Shown piece by piece: positions 38,728 to 48,575 of a stretch of DNA of 64,000 nt. Numbering within the stretch: the first letter of the stretch is position 1; each line of letters starts with the position of its first letter. The translations under genes and the position numbers were made by a program. The notes under the pieces are model-generated. The model was not told the DNA's origin, made no database searches, and worked only from the letters and a program-made list of their open reading frames with translations. Source of the stretch: Calothrix sp. PCC 7716 (lineage in GTDB: Bacteria > Cyanobacteriota > Cyanobacteriia > Cyanobacteriales > Nostocaceae); contig NZ_AP025018.1 in NCBI RefSeq assembly GCF_019977735.1, forward strand, positions 4,840,580 to 4,904,579, read 5' to 3'.

Positions 38728-41619
38728 TTATCCGTTACATCCGTTTACCATCCGTTGCCAATTTTCACTCGACTTAACAGGCGCCTCTGTAAGAAATACC
38801 TCACCCAAGTCATTTTTCATCAAGCTAGTTGCTTCAACAATAGGTTGCGAAGTAGCAACTGAACTTTTGTATTGATTATTGCTACGTGCGCGCGTTACCC
38901 AGTCTACTTGCGGTGTGTCATTACTAAAAGCAACTCTAGGATTAGATGGTAAACCACCACGTCCAGTTACAACAAATTGGCTTTGGTTTTCACTACTAAC
39001 TTGGCAACTCTGGGTAACTTGTGGTGTACCTGGTTCTACAGGCAAATTAATTAATCCTTGGTTGGGGTCGAAATCAGGAGCATCAATTAATACAGTACCA
39101 TTGATTCCAAACTGAGAACTTGCATTTATATCACTAAGTTCTGTGAGTTGTGGACGGTATTGTAACCCATAAATCCCTTGAGTAGTGATATTAATATTAC
39201 CTCCGCGACCTCGTTCCGCATTTGCAATAATGTCGCTGTTTTCACGTTTATTGGTAACGATAAATTGGGAATTAATATCGATGTTACCGCCATTGCCATT
39301 TTTACCAGCTTGAGTTGATATTGAACTATTGCGACGCATCAAAATAAAATTTTGTACTTGTAGATTGATGTTGCCACCTTCACCAGATGCTGTTGAAGCT
39401 TTAATGCTTCCTTGGTTATTAAGCGTAATATTATCAGCTTCTATCAACAAGTTTCCAGCATCCCCCAATTTAGTTGCACTGACTGTTACATCGGCGCCAT
39501 TTTCAATTATTAATCGTCCAGTATTAATACTTAAATCACCAGCAGAGCTGGCGCTATTATTACCAGTTAAAGCAGATAATCTGCTGGGAAAATTATCTGA
39601 TGCAGTTCCACGTATTTCTATTGAGTCAGAAGCTGTCACTTCTAACTTTCCTGCTAAACCTTGATTGAGTGTATCTGAGGATACTTGTCCTCCATCTTGA
39701 ATAATTAACTTTTTAGTATTAATCTGTGAAGTTGCAACATTTCCCTGACCAGAAGTGCGGTTGGTTAAACGGCTATAAACTTGTTCGCCATATAGTGATT
39801 CTCCGCTGACTTCCACAGTTTCGGAGGCATTAACTGTCAAATTACCCCCTTCCCCAATACTGTAAAAATTAGTGCCAGCGGATACTTGTCCTCCTTCTTT
39901 AATAATTAATTTGCCAGTATTAATTGTCAAATTTCCAGCATCACCTGCACCTTCGGTACTAGTTGTCAAGCGGCTGCGAGTATCACTCTTTGGTATGCCA
40001 CCAATTACCTCTACAGAATCTGATGCGTTGATATTTAAAGTGCCTCCCTGCCCAAAACTAAGGTTATTAGGGTCGCTGCTACGAGATATGGCGCCAGCAG
40101 ATATTAATCCCCCACCTTGGACAGTTAACTTTTTCGTATCAATTGTCAAAGTTTTGGCATTTCCAGCACCAGCAGTAAGATTTGTGATGCGGCTAACTTC
40201 TGTATTCACACGACTATCTGCCGACATTCCAAGCACCTCAACTGAGTCAGAAGCGTTGATTATTAAATTGCCTCCTACTCCTTTACTACGAGGAAAAGTA
40301 CCAGCAGCTATTTGTCCCCCACTTTTAACACTTAATTTGCCTGTGTTAATTGTCAAATCTCCAGCGGCGCCATCACCTCGTGTTTGAGTAGTCAAGCGAC
40401 TTTGAAATGTGTCGTCTGGTGTTTTGCCAATTGTTTCTCCTACTAATTCTACTGATTCTGAAGCATTAATGTTGATATTTCCACCTGCCCCTTTTCTGGG
40501 AGGACGCAAAATCGCACCAGTAGATATTAATCCCCCATCTCGGAGCAGCAATCTTTTAGTATTAACTGTTAAGGCACCAGCATCCCCATCACCTGTTGTC
40601 TCGGTTTTCAAACTACTAGGGTCTTTATCATTTGCTGACACACCAATTATTTCTACAGATTCAGAAGCATTAACAGTTAATTTTTCTCCATGTCTCGTAT
40701 CTAAGGTTCTAGCTAATACACGCGCACCCTCAGTAAGTCGTAAAGACCTAGCTTGTATTTGAATATCACCACTACCGTTACCACTAGCATTGACAATTGC
40801 CTGTCTTGATAATTTAATATCTCCAAAATGTTGGGTATCTTCATATCCTAATTCCCAACCTTTACTTACTGGCTTTAGGCTGACTAAACTATTACCAGCA
40901 ACACTTCCTAGCTCAATTCTTCCTCCTGCACTTTCTTTACCTGTTGCCGTTAGATAACCGCCATTCATTACAATATCACCGCTTACTAATGCCAAAGTTT
41001 TCTCAGGCTTAACTTGCAAACCTACACGTTGTTTATCTATATCAGTTGCTTGAGATTGATTACTAATACTTCTAGGGTTGACGCCAAATTGCAAACCAGT
41101 TGGAACACTTATTGTAAGTAATGGAGTAGATTCTTTAACCGCATTATACTTAGTTCCATCTGCAAAATTTATACTGCTTGCCGTACTGCCAATAAATGAG
41201 CCACCAATATTTAAAGAGGCGTTGCGACTGAAAATAATTCCATTTGGATTCAGTAGAAACAAATTAGCGGCGCCTTTTGCACGGATTAAGCCATTAATGT
41301 TTGATACCTCGTTACCAGTAACTCTGGTAATAATATTTTGTATATCTAGTGGATTATTAAAGTCAGCAATAATACCAGTGGGAACAGAAAACTTTTCAAA
41401 GCTGTGGAATAAATTACCTCCGACTTTGGTTCCTTGTTCAATAATTCTGGTTTTATCCTGCACAGTCACGCGCGAATTATTAGGTAAAGTACCATCGGGA
41501 GTTATTTGAGCAAAGGCGCCTTCATACACCGCATCAAATGTAAAAATTGCTGCGATTCCAGCTATTATCAGGTAGAAAGCTTGGGTTAGTTGGGCGCCGT
41601 AACTCCTTACAGTAGTCAT
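38728..41619 (-). CDS. Two-partner-secretion exoprotein, locus B
   Basis: 963 residues with a signal peptide (cleavage near residue 37, EGAFA), a TPS domain with FLLNPNGIIFSRNASL, then a beta-helix with at least six repeats of a roughly 75-residue unit (for example GDAGNLTINTGKLIIKEGGQ and INASDSVEVIG). The C-terminal tail has VTGRGGLPSNPRVAF and ends in WQRMVNGCNG. The last codons lie inside the TTACATCCG dispersed repeat also seen at 6193-6589, so the 3' end has been re-cut by repeat DNA. It is the first gene of the TPS to TPR-CHAT operon. No TpsB partner in the window. Confidence 0.9.
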   Translation of the reverse strand: MTTVRSYGAQLTQAFYLIIAGIAAIFTFDAVYEGAFAQITPDGTLPNNSRVTVQDKTRIIEQGTKVGGNLFHSFEKFSVPTGIIADFNNPLDIQNIITRVTGNEVSNINGLIRAKGAANLFLLNPNGIIFSRNASLNIGGSFIGSTASSINFADGTKYNAVKESTPLLTISVPTGLQFGVNPRSISNQSQATDIDKQRVGLQVKPEKTLALVSGDIVMNGGYLTATGKESAGGRIELGSVAGNSLVSLKPVSKGWELGYEDTQHFGDIKLSRQAIVNASGNGSGDIQIQARSLRLTEGARVLARTLDTRHGEKLTVNASESVEIIGVSANDKDPSSLKTETTGDGDAGALTVNTKRLLLRDGGLISTGAILRPPRKGAGGNININASESVELVGETIGKTPDDTFQSRLTTQTRGDGAAGDLTINTGKLSVKSGGQIAAGTFPRSKGVGGNLIINASDSVEVLGMSADSRVNTEVSRITNLTAGAGNAKTLTIDTKKLTVQGGGLISAGAISRSSDPNNLSFGQGGTLNINASDSVEVIGGIPKSDTRSRLTTSTEGAGDAGNLTINTGKLIIKEGGQVSAGTNFYSIGEGGNLTVNASETVEVSGESLYGEQVYSRLTNRTSGQGNVATSQINTKKLIIQDGGQVSSDTLNQGLAGKLEVTASDSIEIRGTASDNFPSRLSALTGNNSASSAGDLSINTGRLIIENGADVTVSATKLGDAGNLLIEADNITLNNQGSIKASTASGEGGNINLQVQNFILMRRNSSISTQAGKNGNGGNIDINSQFIVTNKRENSDIIANAERGRGGNINITTQGIYGLQYRPQLTELSDINASSQFGINGTVLIDAPDFDPNQGLINLPVEPGTPQVTQSCQVSSENQSQFVVTGRGGLPSNPRVAFSNDTPQVDWVTRARSNNQYKSSVATSQPIVEATSLMKNDLGEVFLTEAPVKSSENWQRMVNGCNG

Positions 41620-41731
41620 CTGGTAAACCTCCCAATAAACAACAGATACTTATACAACTCAATACCAATACAGGGTACCTACCGGGCAAATCGTAGAATT
41701 ATGCTTTATAGTTACAAATAATTACATATAT

Positions 41732-42160
41732 GTGATTTATATGAAAGATTTTCAAATACAGGGAATTAATCACATTGCGTTAGTATGTAAGGACATGACA
41801 CGCACAGTAGATTTTTATACTCAGACACTTGGTTTAAATTTAACTAAGAAAATAGCATTACCTGATGGTGGACAACATTTCTTTTTTGATATAGGTAATG
41901 GAGATGCATTGGCATTTTTTTGATTTCCTCAAGCACCAGAAGCAGCACCAGGTATTGCCTCAGTTCAACCAGATGCATTTCAAACTGGTAATATTGTAAC
42001 TGCTCATGCTTCGTTAAATCACTTAGGCTTCAACGTTCCTGTAGAAAAGGATGGGCAGCTAGTTCCAACACCAGAAGAAAGTGCCGAACAAGAGCGAGAG
42101 CGAGCCGAACGATTGGCAGCTAAACTGAGAGAATTAAATATTGACCCAGATACAATTTAA
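41732..42160 (+). pseudogene. VOC-family gene fused to a Uma2 tail, with a TGG to TGA stop
   Basis: Residues 1-63 are a glyoxalase/VOC start (INHIALVCKDMTRTVDFYTQ, DGGQHFFFDIGNGDALAFF). A TGA replaces the conserved Trp after LAFF, and the same frame continues FPQAPEAAPGIASVQPDAFQ to HASLNHLGFNVP. It then switches to DGQLVPTPEESAEQERERAE and LAAKLRELNIDPDTI, the C-terminal tail typical of Uma2 (DUF820) nucleases. So a deletion joined two unrelated genes and a point mutation stopped the first. Confidence 0.75.
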
Positions 42161-42175
42161 AGTTGGCGCCTCCAA

Positions 42176-42199
42176 AAATGTGAACCGTGGTTCACATTT
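42176..42199 (-). terminator. Perfect 11-bp-arm hairpin after the CHAT-WD40 gene
   Basis: AAATGTGAACC and GGTTCACATTT are perfect complements around GT. On the minus strand the hairpin follows the stop at 42233 and is followed by TTTTT, which fits an intrinsic terminator. The perfect dyad could also be an operator. Confidence 0.65.
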
Positions 42200-42232
42200 G
42201 TAAAAACATTTGTATATTAAGGGTTCTAAGTC

Positions 42233-45200
42233 TTAATTTTGAAGAATTTCATGGCAAAGTTGTTTATCGCTATTGCTATTCTTAAGATAATCTCTTGCTT
42301 GCAAGCAACCTTTTTTCAGTAAACTATATAAGTCCAAGGTCTGTGTTTCTGTATCAAGGTTCCAAAATCTTACGGTTGTGTCATTGCTTGCTGAAGCAAG
42401 TTTTTTTCCATCACTGCTAAAGTCAGCGCTCCATACCCAATCATCGTGTCCTTGGAAGATGTGCGTTCTTTTGCCGTCGTGGTTCCAAAGCCTGATTGTA
42501 TTATCAAAACTCGTAGAAGCAATGATATTACCATCTTGGTTAAACTTTACACCAATTACTCTTTCCTCATGTTCGCGTAAACGTTTATTCTCTCTAAGAC
42601 GTATTTGTTTATTTTTCCCTGATTGGCATATGGTGTTGTTATCTATTTTCCAAATTCCAATTGTTTTGTCGTCGCTCGCAGTTACAAGCTGAGTACCGTT
42701 TGGGTTAAAATCAATACCATTAACTTCATCGTCATGTCCTACTAGAGTTGCACATAAAGTACCATCTAGTTTCCAAATTTTTGCTGTGCGGTCATCGCTT
42801 GCGGTGGCAATTAAAGTTCCATCAGGACTATAACTGACATCCACAACTCGGTCGGTATGTGCCTTAAAGGTTGTAATATTTTCACCATTTAAGTTCCAAA
42901 GTTTAGCGGTTTTATCAGCGCTGGCAGTGGCAACCGTCTTTCCATCGGGACTAAAACGCGCGTAAAATACCTCTCCTTGATGTCCTTGTAGGGTTATGAT
43001 ATTTCTAAAATTATGGTTCGACCAGATTTTGGCGGTTTTGTTAACGTTGGCTGTAGCTATTAAATTGCCATCTTTACTGAAGCTAACACCATACACACCA
43101 CCAGTGTTGTTATCTATCACTTTTATTAAGCGTCCATCTGTTGTCCAGAGTTTAGCTGCTCCATCTTCACTGCCAGTTGCCGCGTAGGCGCCATTCGGAC
43201 TAAAACTTACACTACGAACAGCGCTAGTGTGTGCTTGAATTGGCAATAAACTGTTGTCAAGCTTCCATAATTTTACAATGTTGTCGGCGCCTGCTGATGC
43301 CAACACTTTACTCTTTGGATTGAAGCTGACGCTATTAATACGAGCATTATGTCCTTTAATAATTGTACGTAACGTGCCATCAAGATTCCAAAGTCTGACC
43401 GTTTTATCCCAACTAGCAGTAGCAATTGTTTTGTTGTCTGGGTTAAAAATGACATCAAATAGTCGGTCTGTATGTCCCTTAAGAGTTACAACTTCTTTAT
43501 TGTCTAAATTCCAAATTTTAGCTGTTTTATCCCAACTAGCAGTAGCAATTGTTTTGCCATCTTGACTAAAGCTGATATGATGAATTTTATCACTGTGCCC
43601 ATTGAAGCTTTTAATCTCATTACCATCTAAATCTAAAAGTTTGACTTTGTTATCACTTGTACCAAATGCTATTATATTATCTGTTGTGCTAAAACTCACA
43701 CTATTAACTACATCATTATCTGTCCATATAGTTTTTGAGTTTTGATTGTTCAAATTCCAAAGTAAAACCTGTTTTCCACTGGCTGTAGCTAATGTTTGAC
43801 AGTCTGGACTAAAGCTCACTTTCATCACACTATCTTTGTGGCTCAACGATTTGTATAAGCTGCCGTCTATGTTCCATATTTTCACCGTTTTATCGGCGCT
43901 AGCAGTGGCAAATATATTGCCCTGAGAACAAAAACTAATGCTATAAACTTTATCTTGGTGATTCAAGATTTTATGTGAACCATTTTCTAAATTCCAAAGG
44001 ATAACTTTTCCATCCAAACCAGCAGAGGCAATCATTTTACCATCTGAACTAAAAGCAATATCATAAATCCAGTTAGTATGCCCTTGTAAACGGTTAAGCT
44101 CTTTTTCACTATCAACTATTAATTGTAAGGTTTTGACAAATTGCGGTTTTAATTTTGAGTCAGAATCAATAACTTGTTGATTTTTTATCCCTACCTTCAA
44201 AGCAGATATTAATGCATCTAATTTTTGGTTTGCCAATAAAAGGTTAAGAGAAGAAGCAGTGATAGCTTGAATCTCATTTTTTTGTGCTTGTCGTCGTTGA
44301 ATGTCTGTTTGCCATAATCCTATTCCTAATGCTGCTGCTAAAATAGAAATTGTTCCTATAGCGCTAGCAAGAATTAGTTTTTTGAGGCGCCTTCTTTGCT
44401 TGAATTCCTTCTCCTCAAGTGCTAAACTAGCTTTGATATAAACCTGCTCATCAACATTCAAATCATTTGGGCGCCTTTGTAACCATCCTTGAGCATCAAT
44501 CAAACGTTTGCCTCGTAATAATTCGCTTTCATCTTGATGATTTTTCTCCCATTGCTGCATTGTAGCTCGTAATTCAGAAAGCCAAATACGAAACTCACGG
44601 TCTTGTTTAATCCATTGACGTAAACGTTGCCATTCTCTAATTAAAGCTTCATGTACAATTTCTACAGTTTCTTTTTTTGTTGATTCATCGCGTCCTGTTA
44701 CTATCAAACGCTTAGAAGCAAGATGCATGACTAAATTCCAGTTTTTTTCCCCTACTTCTGCACGCTTTGCTAAATACCGACTATCTTCTGTCCCTACCCC
44801 AGGCAGCACTAACTGAACAAAAATTCGACGCGCAAGTTCTTGTTCTTCTACATTAAGCTTACTATATACTTGTTCAGCATAAAGAGCTAAAGCTGCTTCG
44901 ATGCCGCCAATTTCATCGTAAGCTGCATGAGTTAAACGATTATCTATTTGTTTTTCCCATAACTGAGTTAAAGCAAATTCTAATAACGGTAAATCACCTG
45001 CAGTACTGCCTATGGCGCCTAAAATTCGTTCAGTTAGTCCAGACTCGAACGTTACATCAAGTAGTGCTGCGGGTTTTTGCACAACAGCTTGCAACTCTTG
45101 ATTATTCATCTGACTTAATTTTAAGTCATTATGCTGCAAGGCATCAGCAAAGGGTCGATAAGAAAGAGCTTGGTCGAAAAAATCTGCCCTGAGAGCGATA

Positions 45201-46741
45201 ACAAAGCTAAAATTATTTGCTTTAGCTAATGTTAGTATATTATCTATAAAAATTTGACGTTCTTGTATATCTTGGCATAGAGTATAAAGTTCCTCAAATT
45301 GGTCAATAATTATAAATAGTTTTTCCGAGCTTGCTAGAGGAATATTATCTAATATATCTTGTAGATATTGCCATTCTCGTTGCGTTTGCGGCTCTAAATA
45401 TCCTAAAAGTGCATTTGCAAAAGCATGGAATGGCTTTGAACCAGGTCGAAAAGTAATAATACGCGCGTTACTAATTTGACGTAAATGCGGAATAAGCCTA
45501 GCAAATATTACTGAGGACTTGCCGCTACCACTAGAACCAACAACAGCAACTAAAGGTTTCTTTTGTACAGCTTCAAGTAATTCATCTGTAAAAGCTTCTC
45601 GTCCAAAAAAGAACTGTGCATCTTCTTCACGAAAAGCAAATAAACCACGATATGGACATATTGTAGTAGGACGACGACCCAAGTCTTGCCATAAATATGG
45701 TTGAGTGGCAGGGTTTTGAAAAATTACTGGCAACCAGCTAGCACACGGAAACTCATCTTCTAACACAAGTAACTTTTCGCGCGCTTCACGTTCAGCCATA
45801 TATATAGATTTACCACTAGCGAAAGCTGGGAGAAAGTAAGTGATAAATGCCTGTGCAACTTTATCTGGCACAGGAGAGCGCATGACAATAATTTGAGGTA
45901 TATGTAGCTTTTGTAACTCAAACGCTAATCCCATACCATCACAGGAATTGAAAACAGCTAAAGCTAAACCATTATTAACAGCACTTCTCAATCCATACTT
46001 TAGTCGTTCAATGCTTAAACTATCTGTTTGATTAATATAAATTTGACCACTACTACCGTCAGTTCTGCTATGACCAGCGAAAAATAAGATGTCCCAATGT
46101 TGTTCCCATAAAGAGTCATTAATTTCCTGACGTTCCGGTTCTACTAAAAACGTGGTTTCTGCATTCGGCAAATTAGTGATTGTTTGTTGGTCTTTTTCAA
46201 GATTAATACCCGTACTATCACCCAGAATTGCTAAAACTCTAACTTTATTTCTTAATGTAGGCGTTTTCGTTTTCTGAGTTGATTCCGAATCTGGTGTGCT
46301 TAAAGCTACTTCCACATGCGTATTTTTTTCAATTAAGTCCCATTGATGCCAAGGCAGTTCTAACAACGTTTGACTGTTCGTGCGAATTAGTAAAATAATC
46401 TCATTTGGAGCAAAAAATTGTTGAATGCATTTATCGCGGATAGGACGAAAAGACTCTGAAAGTAACCACTGATTTAAATGCTTACGCAATTCTAACGCTA
46501 CAGAGTTACATTCTTGGCGCCAATTACTTACAAGTTTTACTCCTTTAGGTATAATCCGAGAAGCATACATACTACTATATTCTGACTTCCACTGGTCAAA
46601 AACAGTTGATAATATGGAGTTTATAGGCAAATTTCCAGTAATTTCTGTATGATTAAGGAGATTATCTTCTTCAATCGTCAGCGTAACCCTTACTCCATAC
46701 ATTAAATCACCATCTAGCTTTAGGTAAAGTCGCTTTCGCAT
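42233..46741 (-). CDS. CHAT-NTPase-WD40 protein (STAND-type)
   Basis: 1502 residues. N-terminal CHAT domain with His224 (FFAGHSRTDGS) and Cys267 (VFNSCDGMGLAF). Then an NTPase: CPYRGLFAFREEDAQFFFGR, Walker A GSSGSGKSS near residue 405, Walker B FIIIDQFEEL. A helical region and a hydrophobic segment (about 788-808) lead to 14 WD40 repeats, enough for two seven-bladed propellers (HTNWIYDIAFSSDGKMIASA ... FWNLDTE). This layout is the STAND type in which WD40 sensing and NTP-driven assembly switch on an effector; here the effector is caspase-like. Such proteins are proposed in prokaryotic cell-death and defence systems. A terminator follows at 42176-42199. Confidence 0.92.
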   Translation of the reverse strand: MRKRLYLKLDGDLMYGVRVTLTIEEDNLLNHTEITGNLPINSILSTVFDQWKSEYSSMYASRIIPKGVKLVSNWRQECNSVALELRKHLNQWLLSESFRPIRDKCIQQFFAPNEIILLIRTNSQTLLELPWHQWDLIEKNTHVEVALSTPDSESTQKTKTPTLRNKVRVLAILGDSTGINLEKDQQTITNLPNAETTFLVEPERQEINDSLWEQHWDILFFAGHSRTDGSSGQIYINQTDSLSIERLKYGLRSAVNNGLALAVFNSCDGMGLAFELQKLHIPQIIVMRSPVPDKVAQAFITYFLPAFASGKSIYMAEREAREKLLVLEDEFPCASWLPVIFQNPATQPYLWQDLGRRPTTICPYRGLFAFREEDAQFFFGREAFTDELLEAVQKKPLVAVVGSSGSGKSSVIFARLIPHLRQISNARIITFRPGSKPFHAFANALLGYLEPQTQREWQYLQDILDNIPLASSEKLFIIIDQFEELYTLCQDIQERQIFIDNILTLAKANNFSFVIALRADFFDQALSYRPFADALQHNDLKLSQMNNQELQAVVQKPAALLDVTFESGLTERILGAIGSTAGDLPLLEFALTQLWEKQIDNRLTHAAYDEIGGIEAALALYAEQVYSKLNVEEQELARRIFVQLVLPGVGTEDSRYLAKRAEVGEKNWNLVMHLASKRLIVTGRDESTKKETVEIVHEALIREWQRLRQWIKQDREFRIWLSELRATMQQWEKNHQDESELLRGKRLIDAQGWLQRRPNDLNVDEQVYIKASLALEEKEFKQRRRLKKLILASAIGTISILAAALGIGLWQTDIQRRQAQKNEIQAITASSLNLLLANQKLDALISALKVGIKNQQVIDSDSKLKPQFVKTLQLIVDSEKELNRLQGHTNWIYDIAFSSDGKMIASAGLDGKVILWNLENGSHKILNHQDKVYSISFCSQGNIFATASADKTVKIWNIDGSLYKSLSHKDSVMKVSFSPDCQTLATASGKQVLLWNLNNQNSKTIWTDNDVVNSVSFSTTDNIIAFGTSDNKVKLLDLDGNEIKSFNGHSDKIHHISFSQDGKTIATASWDKTAKIWNLDNKEVVTLKGHTDRLFDVIFNPDNKTIATASWDKTVRLWNLDGTLRTIIKGHNARINSVSFNPKSKVLASAGADNIVKLWKLDNSLLPIQAHTSAVRSVSFSPNGAYAATGSEDGAAKLWTTDGRLIKVIDNNTGGVYGVSFSKDGNLIATANVNKTAKIWSNHNFRNIITLQGHQGEVFYARFSPDGKTVATASADKTAKLWNLNGENITTFKAHTDRVVDVSYSPDGTLIATASDDRTAKIWKLDGTLCATLVGHDDEVNGIDFNPNGTQLVTASDDKTIGIWKIDNNTICQSGKNKQIRLRENKRLREHEERVIGVKFNQDGNIIASTSFDNTIRLWNHDGKRTHIFQGHDDWVWSADFSSDGKKLASASNDTTVRFWNLDTETQTLDLYSLLKKGCLQARDYLKNSNSDKQLCHEILQN

Positions 46742-47000
46742 TCTTGATTTTATATTTCAACATTTTTGTTAAAGGTACTATTTATTATAATTACATACCA
46801 CTCTAAAGCCGACGTAGGTGAGGGTGAACTTGTCGCCAAGCTTGAAGCGTACAAAATAAAAGTGCAGTCAAGCTTATGTAAAGTTTTGTAACAAATCGCA
46901 GAATTTCTGGTGCTTTGAGTCCGAAAAGAAAATATAAAACTACATTTTTGTTCTGAATTTAATTCAAATCTTAGATTAAAAGTCCGAAAAGGAGGGATTA
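46742..47000. promoter_or_regulatory. Divergent promoter region with conserved 51-bp block
   Basis: Between the CHAT-WD40 gene and the AMIN/TonB gene. Bases 46877-46927 (TGTAAAGTTTTGTAAC ... TTTGAGTCCGAAAA) match 63950-64000 at 46 of 51 positions without gaps. AGTCCGAAAA recurs at 46981-46990, directly before the GGAGGG ribosome site of the downstream gene. A shared regulatory element is likely. Confidence 0.5.
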
Positions 47001-47723
47001 ATGCGGAAATATCTGAGTTGCAATCGTCTGTTGTATTCACTTTCTCTTGCTGTAAGCTTATCAATATGGATTGCTCAACCAGTATTTGCACAAGTTGCAC
47101 AAATTACGGGAATTAAATATAAATTAACCGAGAAAGGGTTAGAAATTATTTTAGTTACTCCTACACCAAAAAATTTACTAGGGTTTCCCAAAAGACAAGG
47201 TAACACCCGTATATACAGCATTTCTAACACTCAATTATCTTTACCGTGTGGCAATAGCTTTTATAAAGACAACCCGGTCAAAGGAATTAAATCAATTAGT
47301 GTAACTAGCAATTCCAATCAAGTTAACGTTGCTGTATTAGGTGAAACAAGCTTACCAAAAGTTAATGTATATATAAGTCAATCCAGAATTGATTGTGTCA
47401 AATGCGGGTTTGAATATTCACAAGATTTAAGAAGAAATAAGATTGAAGGTAGAGCCAATGTGGTTTTAGATATTGATGAACAAGGTAATGTCACTAATGC
47501 TCGCTTAGGTAGCTCTAGCGGTAATGCCAAACTTGATAATACTGTTTTACAGCAAGTAACAGGCATGAAATTTATAGATAATGCCTGTGGACAAAAGGAT
47601 GTTACGCTCGGAGCCACCTTTTTTATACAAGGGTCAGAATTTCATCAAAGGGTAGTCAAAGAATATCAAATAAGAAGGCGCCAAGAATATATAAAGCAAC
47701 AGTTAAGAAATACAAGTGAATAA
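47001..47723 (+). CDS. AMIN/TonB-type periplasmic protein
   Basis: 240 residues with a signal peptide (cleavage near residue 30, PVFA). The N-terminal part (AQITGIKYKLTEKGLEIILV, PCGNSFYKDNPVKGIKSISV) resembles AMIN domains that bind peptidoglycan in cyanobacterial secretin and TonB-dependent receptor systems. The C-terminal part (EGRANVVLDIDEQGNVTNAR, then SSSGNAKLDNTVLQQVTGM) is a TonB C-terminal domain. The usual TonB membrane anchor and Pro-rich linker are absent, so it is a periplasmic variant. GGAGGG lies upstream of the ATG. Confidence 0.75.
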   Translation: MRKYLSCNRLLYSLSLAVSLSIWIAQPVFAQVAQITGIKYKLTEKGLEIILVTPTPKNLLGFPKRQGNTRIYSISNTQLSLPCGNSFYKDNPVKGIKSISVTSNSNQVNVAVLGETSLPKVNVYISQSRIDCVKCGFEYSQDLRRNKIEGRANVVLDIDEQGNVTNARLGSSSGNAKLDNTVLQQVTGMKFIDNACGQKDVTLGATFFIQGSEFHQRVVKEYQIRRRQEYIKQQLRNTSE

Positions 47724-47724
47724 A

Positions 47725-47900
47725 CCCGCTTTAACTACATTTATCTGATGTGTACAAAGAACTATTGGGTATGTGAATAAGCGCATTCGCGATCAAAATT
47801 ATCTCACCTTTGGTATTTTCACCCATCTTGTCGCTTCAACAATAGACGATTGCGTAGGATTGGGATTTTTTCTAGCGGTTGGACTATTACTTGCTCCCAC
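47725..47900 (-). pseudogene. Stub of a TPS-gene 3' end
   Basis: Bases from CCGCTTTAACTACATTTAT to GGTTGGACTATTACT repeat, with scattered changes, the 3' end of the TPS gene at 55638-58754 (55632-55808). Only the last 50 or so codons are present and the frame is broken. It is the left one of two copies flanking the redox island. Confidence 0.75.
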
Positions 47901-48014
47901 TCATTAATTGGAAGCATTAAGTTTTGGTAGGAATACCCAAACTATAGAGTACCAAGAGCTAAGAATGTAAATAATAAATATAGCTACATCCGAGAACTTT
48001 GCAGTTCAGGTAAT

Positions 48015-48207
48015 CATGCTGTTGGCACCTGCATTCCGGGGTACTGACCGAATGGCAGTCGTAGACCCCGAACTACGAGTACACGGAGTAGAAGGCTTGC
48101 GGGTTGTGGATGCCTCGATTATGCCAACTTTAATCACGGGACATACAAACGCAGCCACCATAATGATTGGCGAAAAAGCAGCCGATTTAATTAAAGCCGC
48201 AAACTGA
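48015..48207 (+). pseudogene. GMC oxidoreductase C-terminal stub
   Basis: HAVGTC (48015-48032, one frame) and then [20 protein letters not shown] and [20 protein letters not shown] (next frame) are the last 65 residues of a GMC oxidoreductase, close to those of the intact gene at 50018-51562. A frameshift sits between the two parts and everything upstream is gone. Confidence 0.82.
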
Positions 48208-48575
48208 TGGATAAAAAGTGCATAAATAATTAGCACTGGCGCCTATATGAATTAAGAAGCTTATCTTTAGTAATTGAAGGAGTAGCATTCAGGGCTGTGA
48301 ACGTTTTTGAATCAAGGCAATTTGGCATTAATACACATATTATAGGTAATACAAATGGATCAAAATTAAGTATTCAACAATTAGTTTATGTCTTTAGGTA
48401 GATGCAAATTTAAATTTTGATATCTATGGCTAAAATATCCGAACGTAGTTTGACTAGCAATATTCTTTTATATTGGGGCGCCATCCATCTCTAGATATTA
48501 AATGTTTACACACACCTTGAACACCCAATTTAAAATTTTAATAAAATTGTCACTATTATTCAACCGGTAAGTCAA
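48208..48575. other. Intergenic upstream of AraC gene
   Basis: No gene seen. GGCGCC occurs twice. No obvious copy of the direct-repeat operator found elsewhere in the island. Confidence 0.4.

Noticed and set aside
39329-41509. Long open frames antisense to the TPS exoprotein gene
   Set aside because: They mirror the repeat-rich composition of the real gene, have no ribosome sites and no recognisable product. The same holds for antisense frames at 56902-57921, 3911-5422 and 42378-43565.
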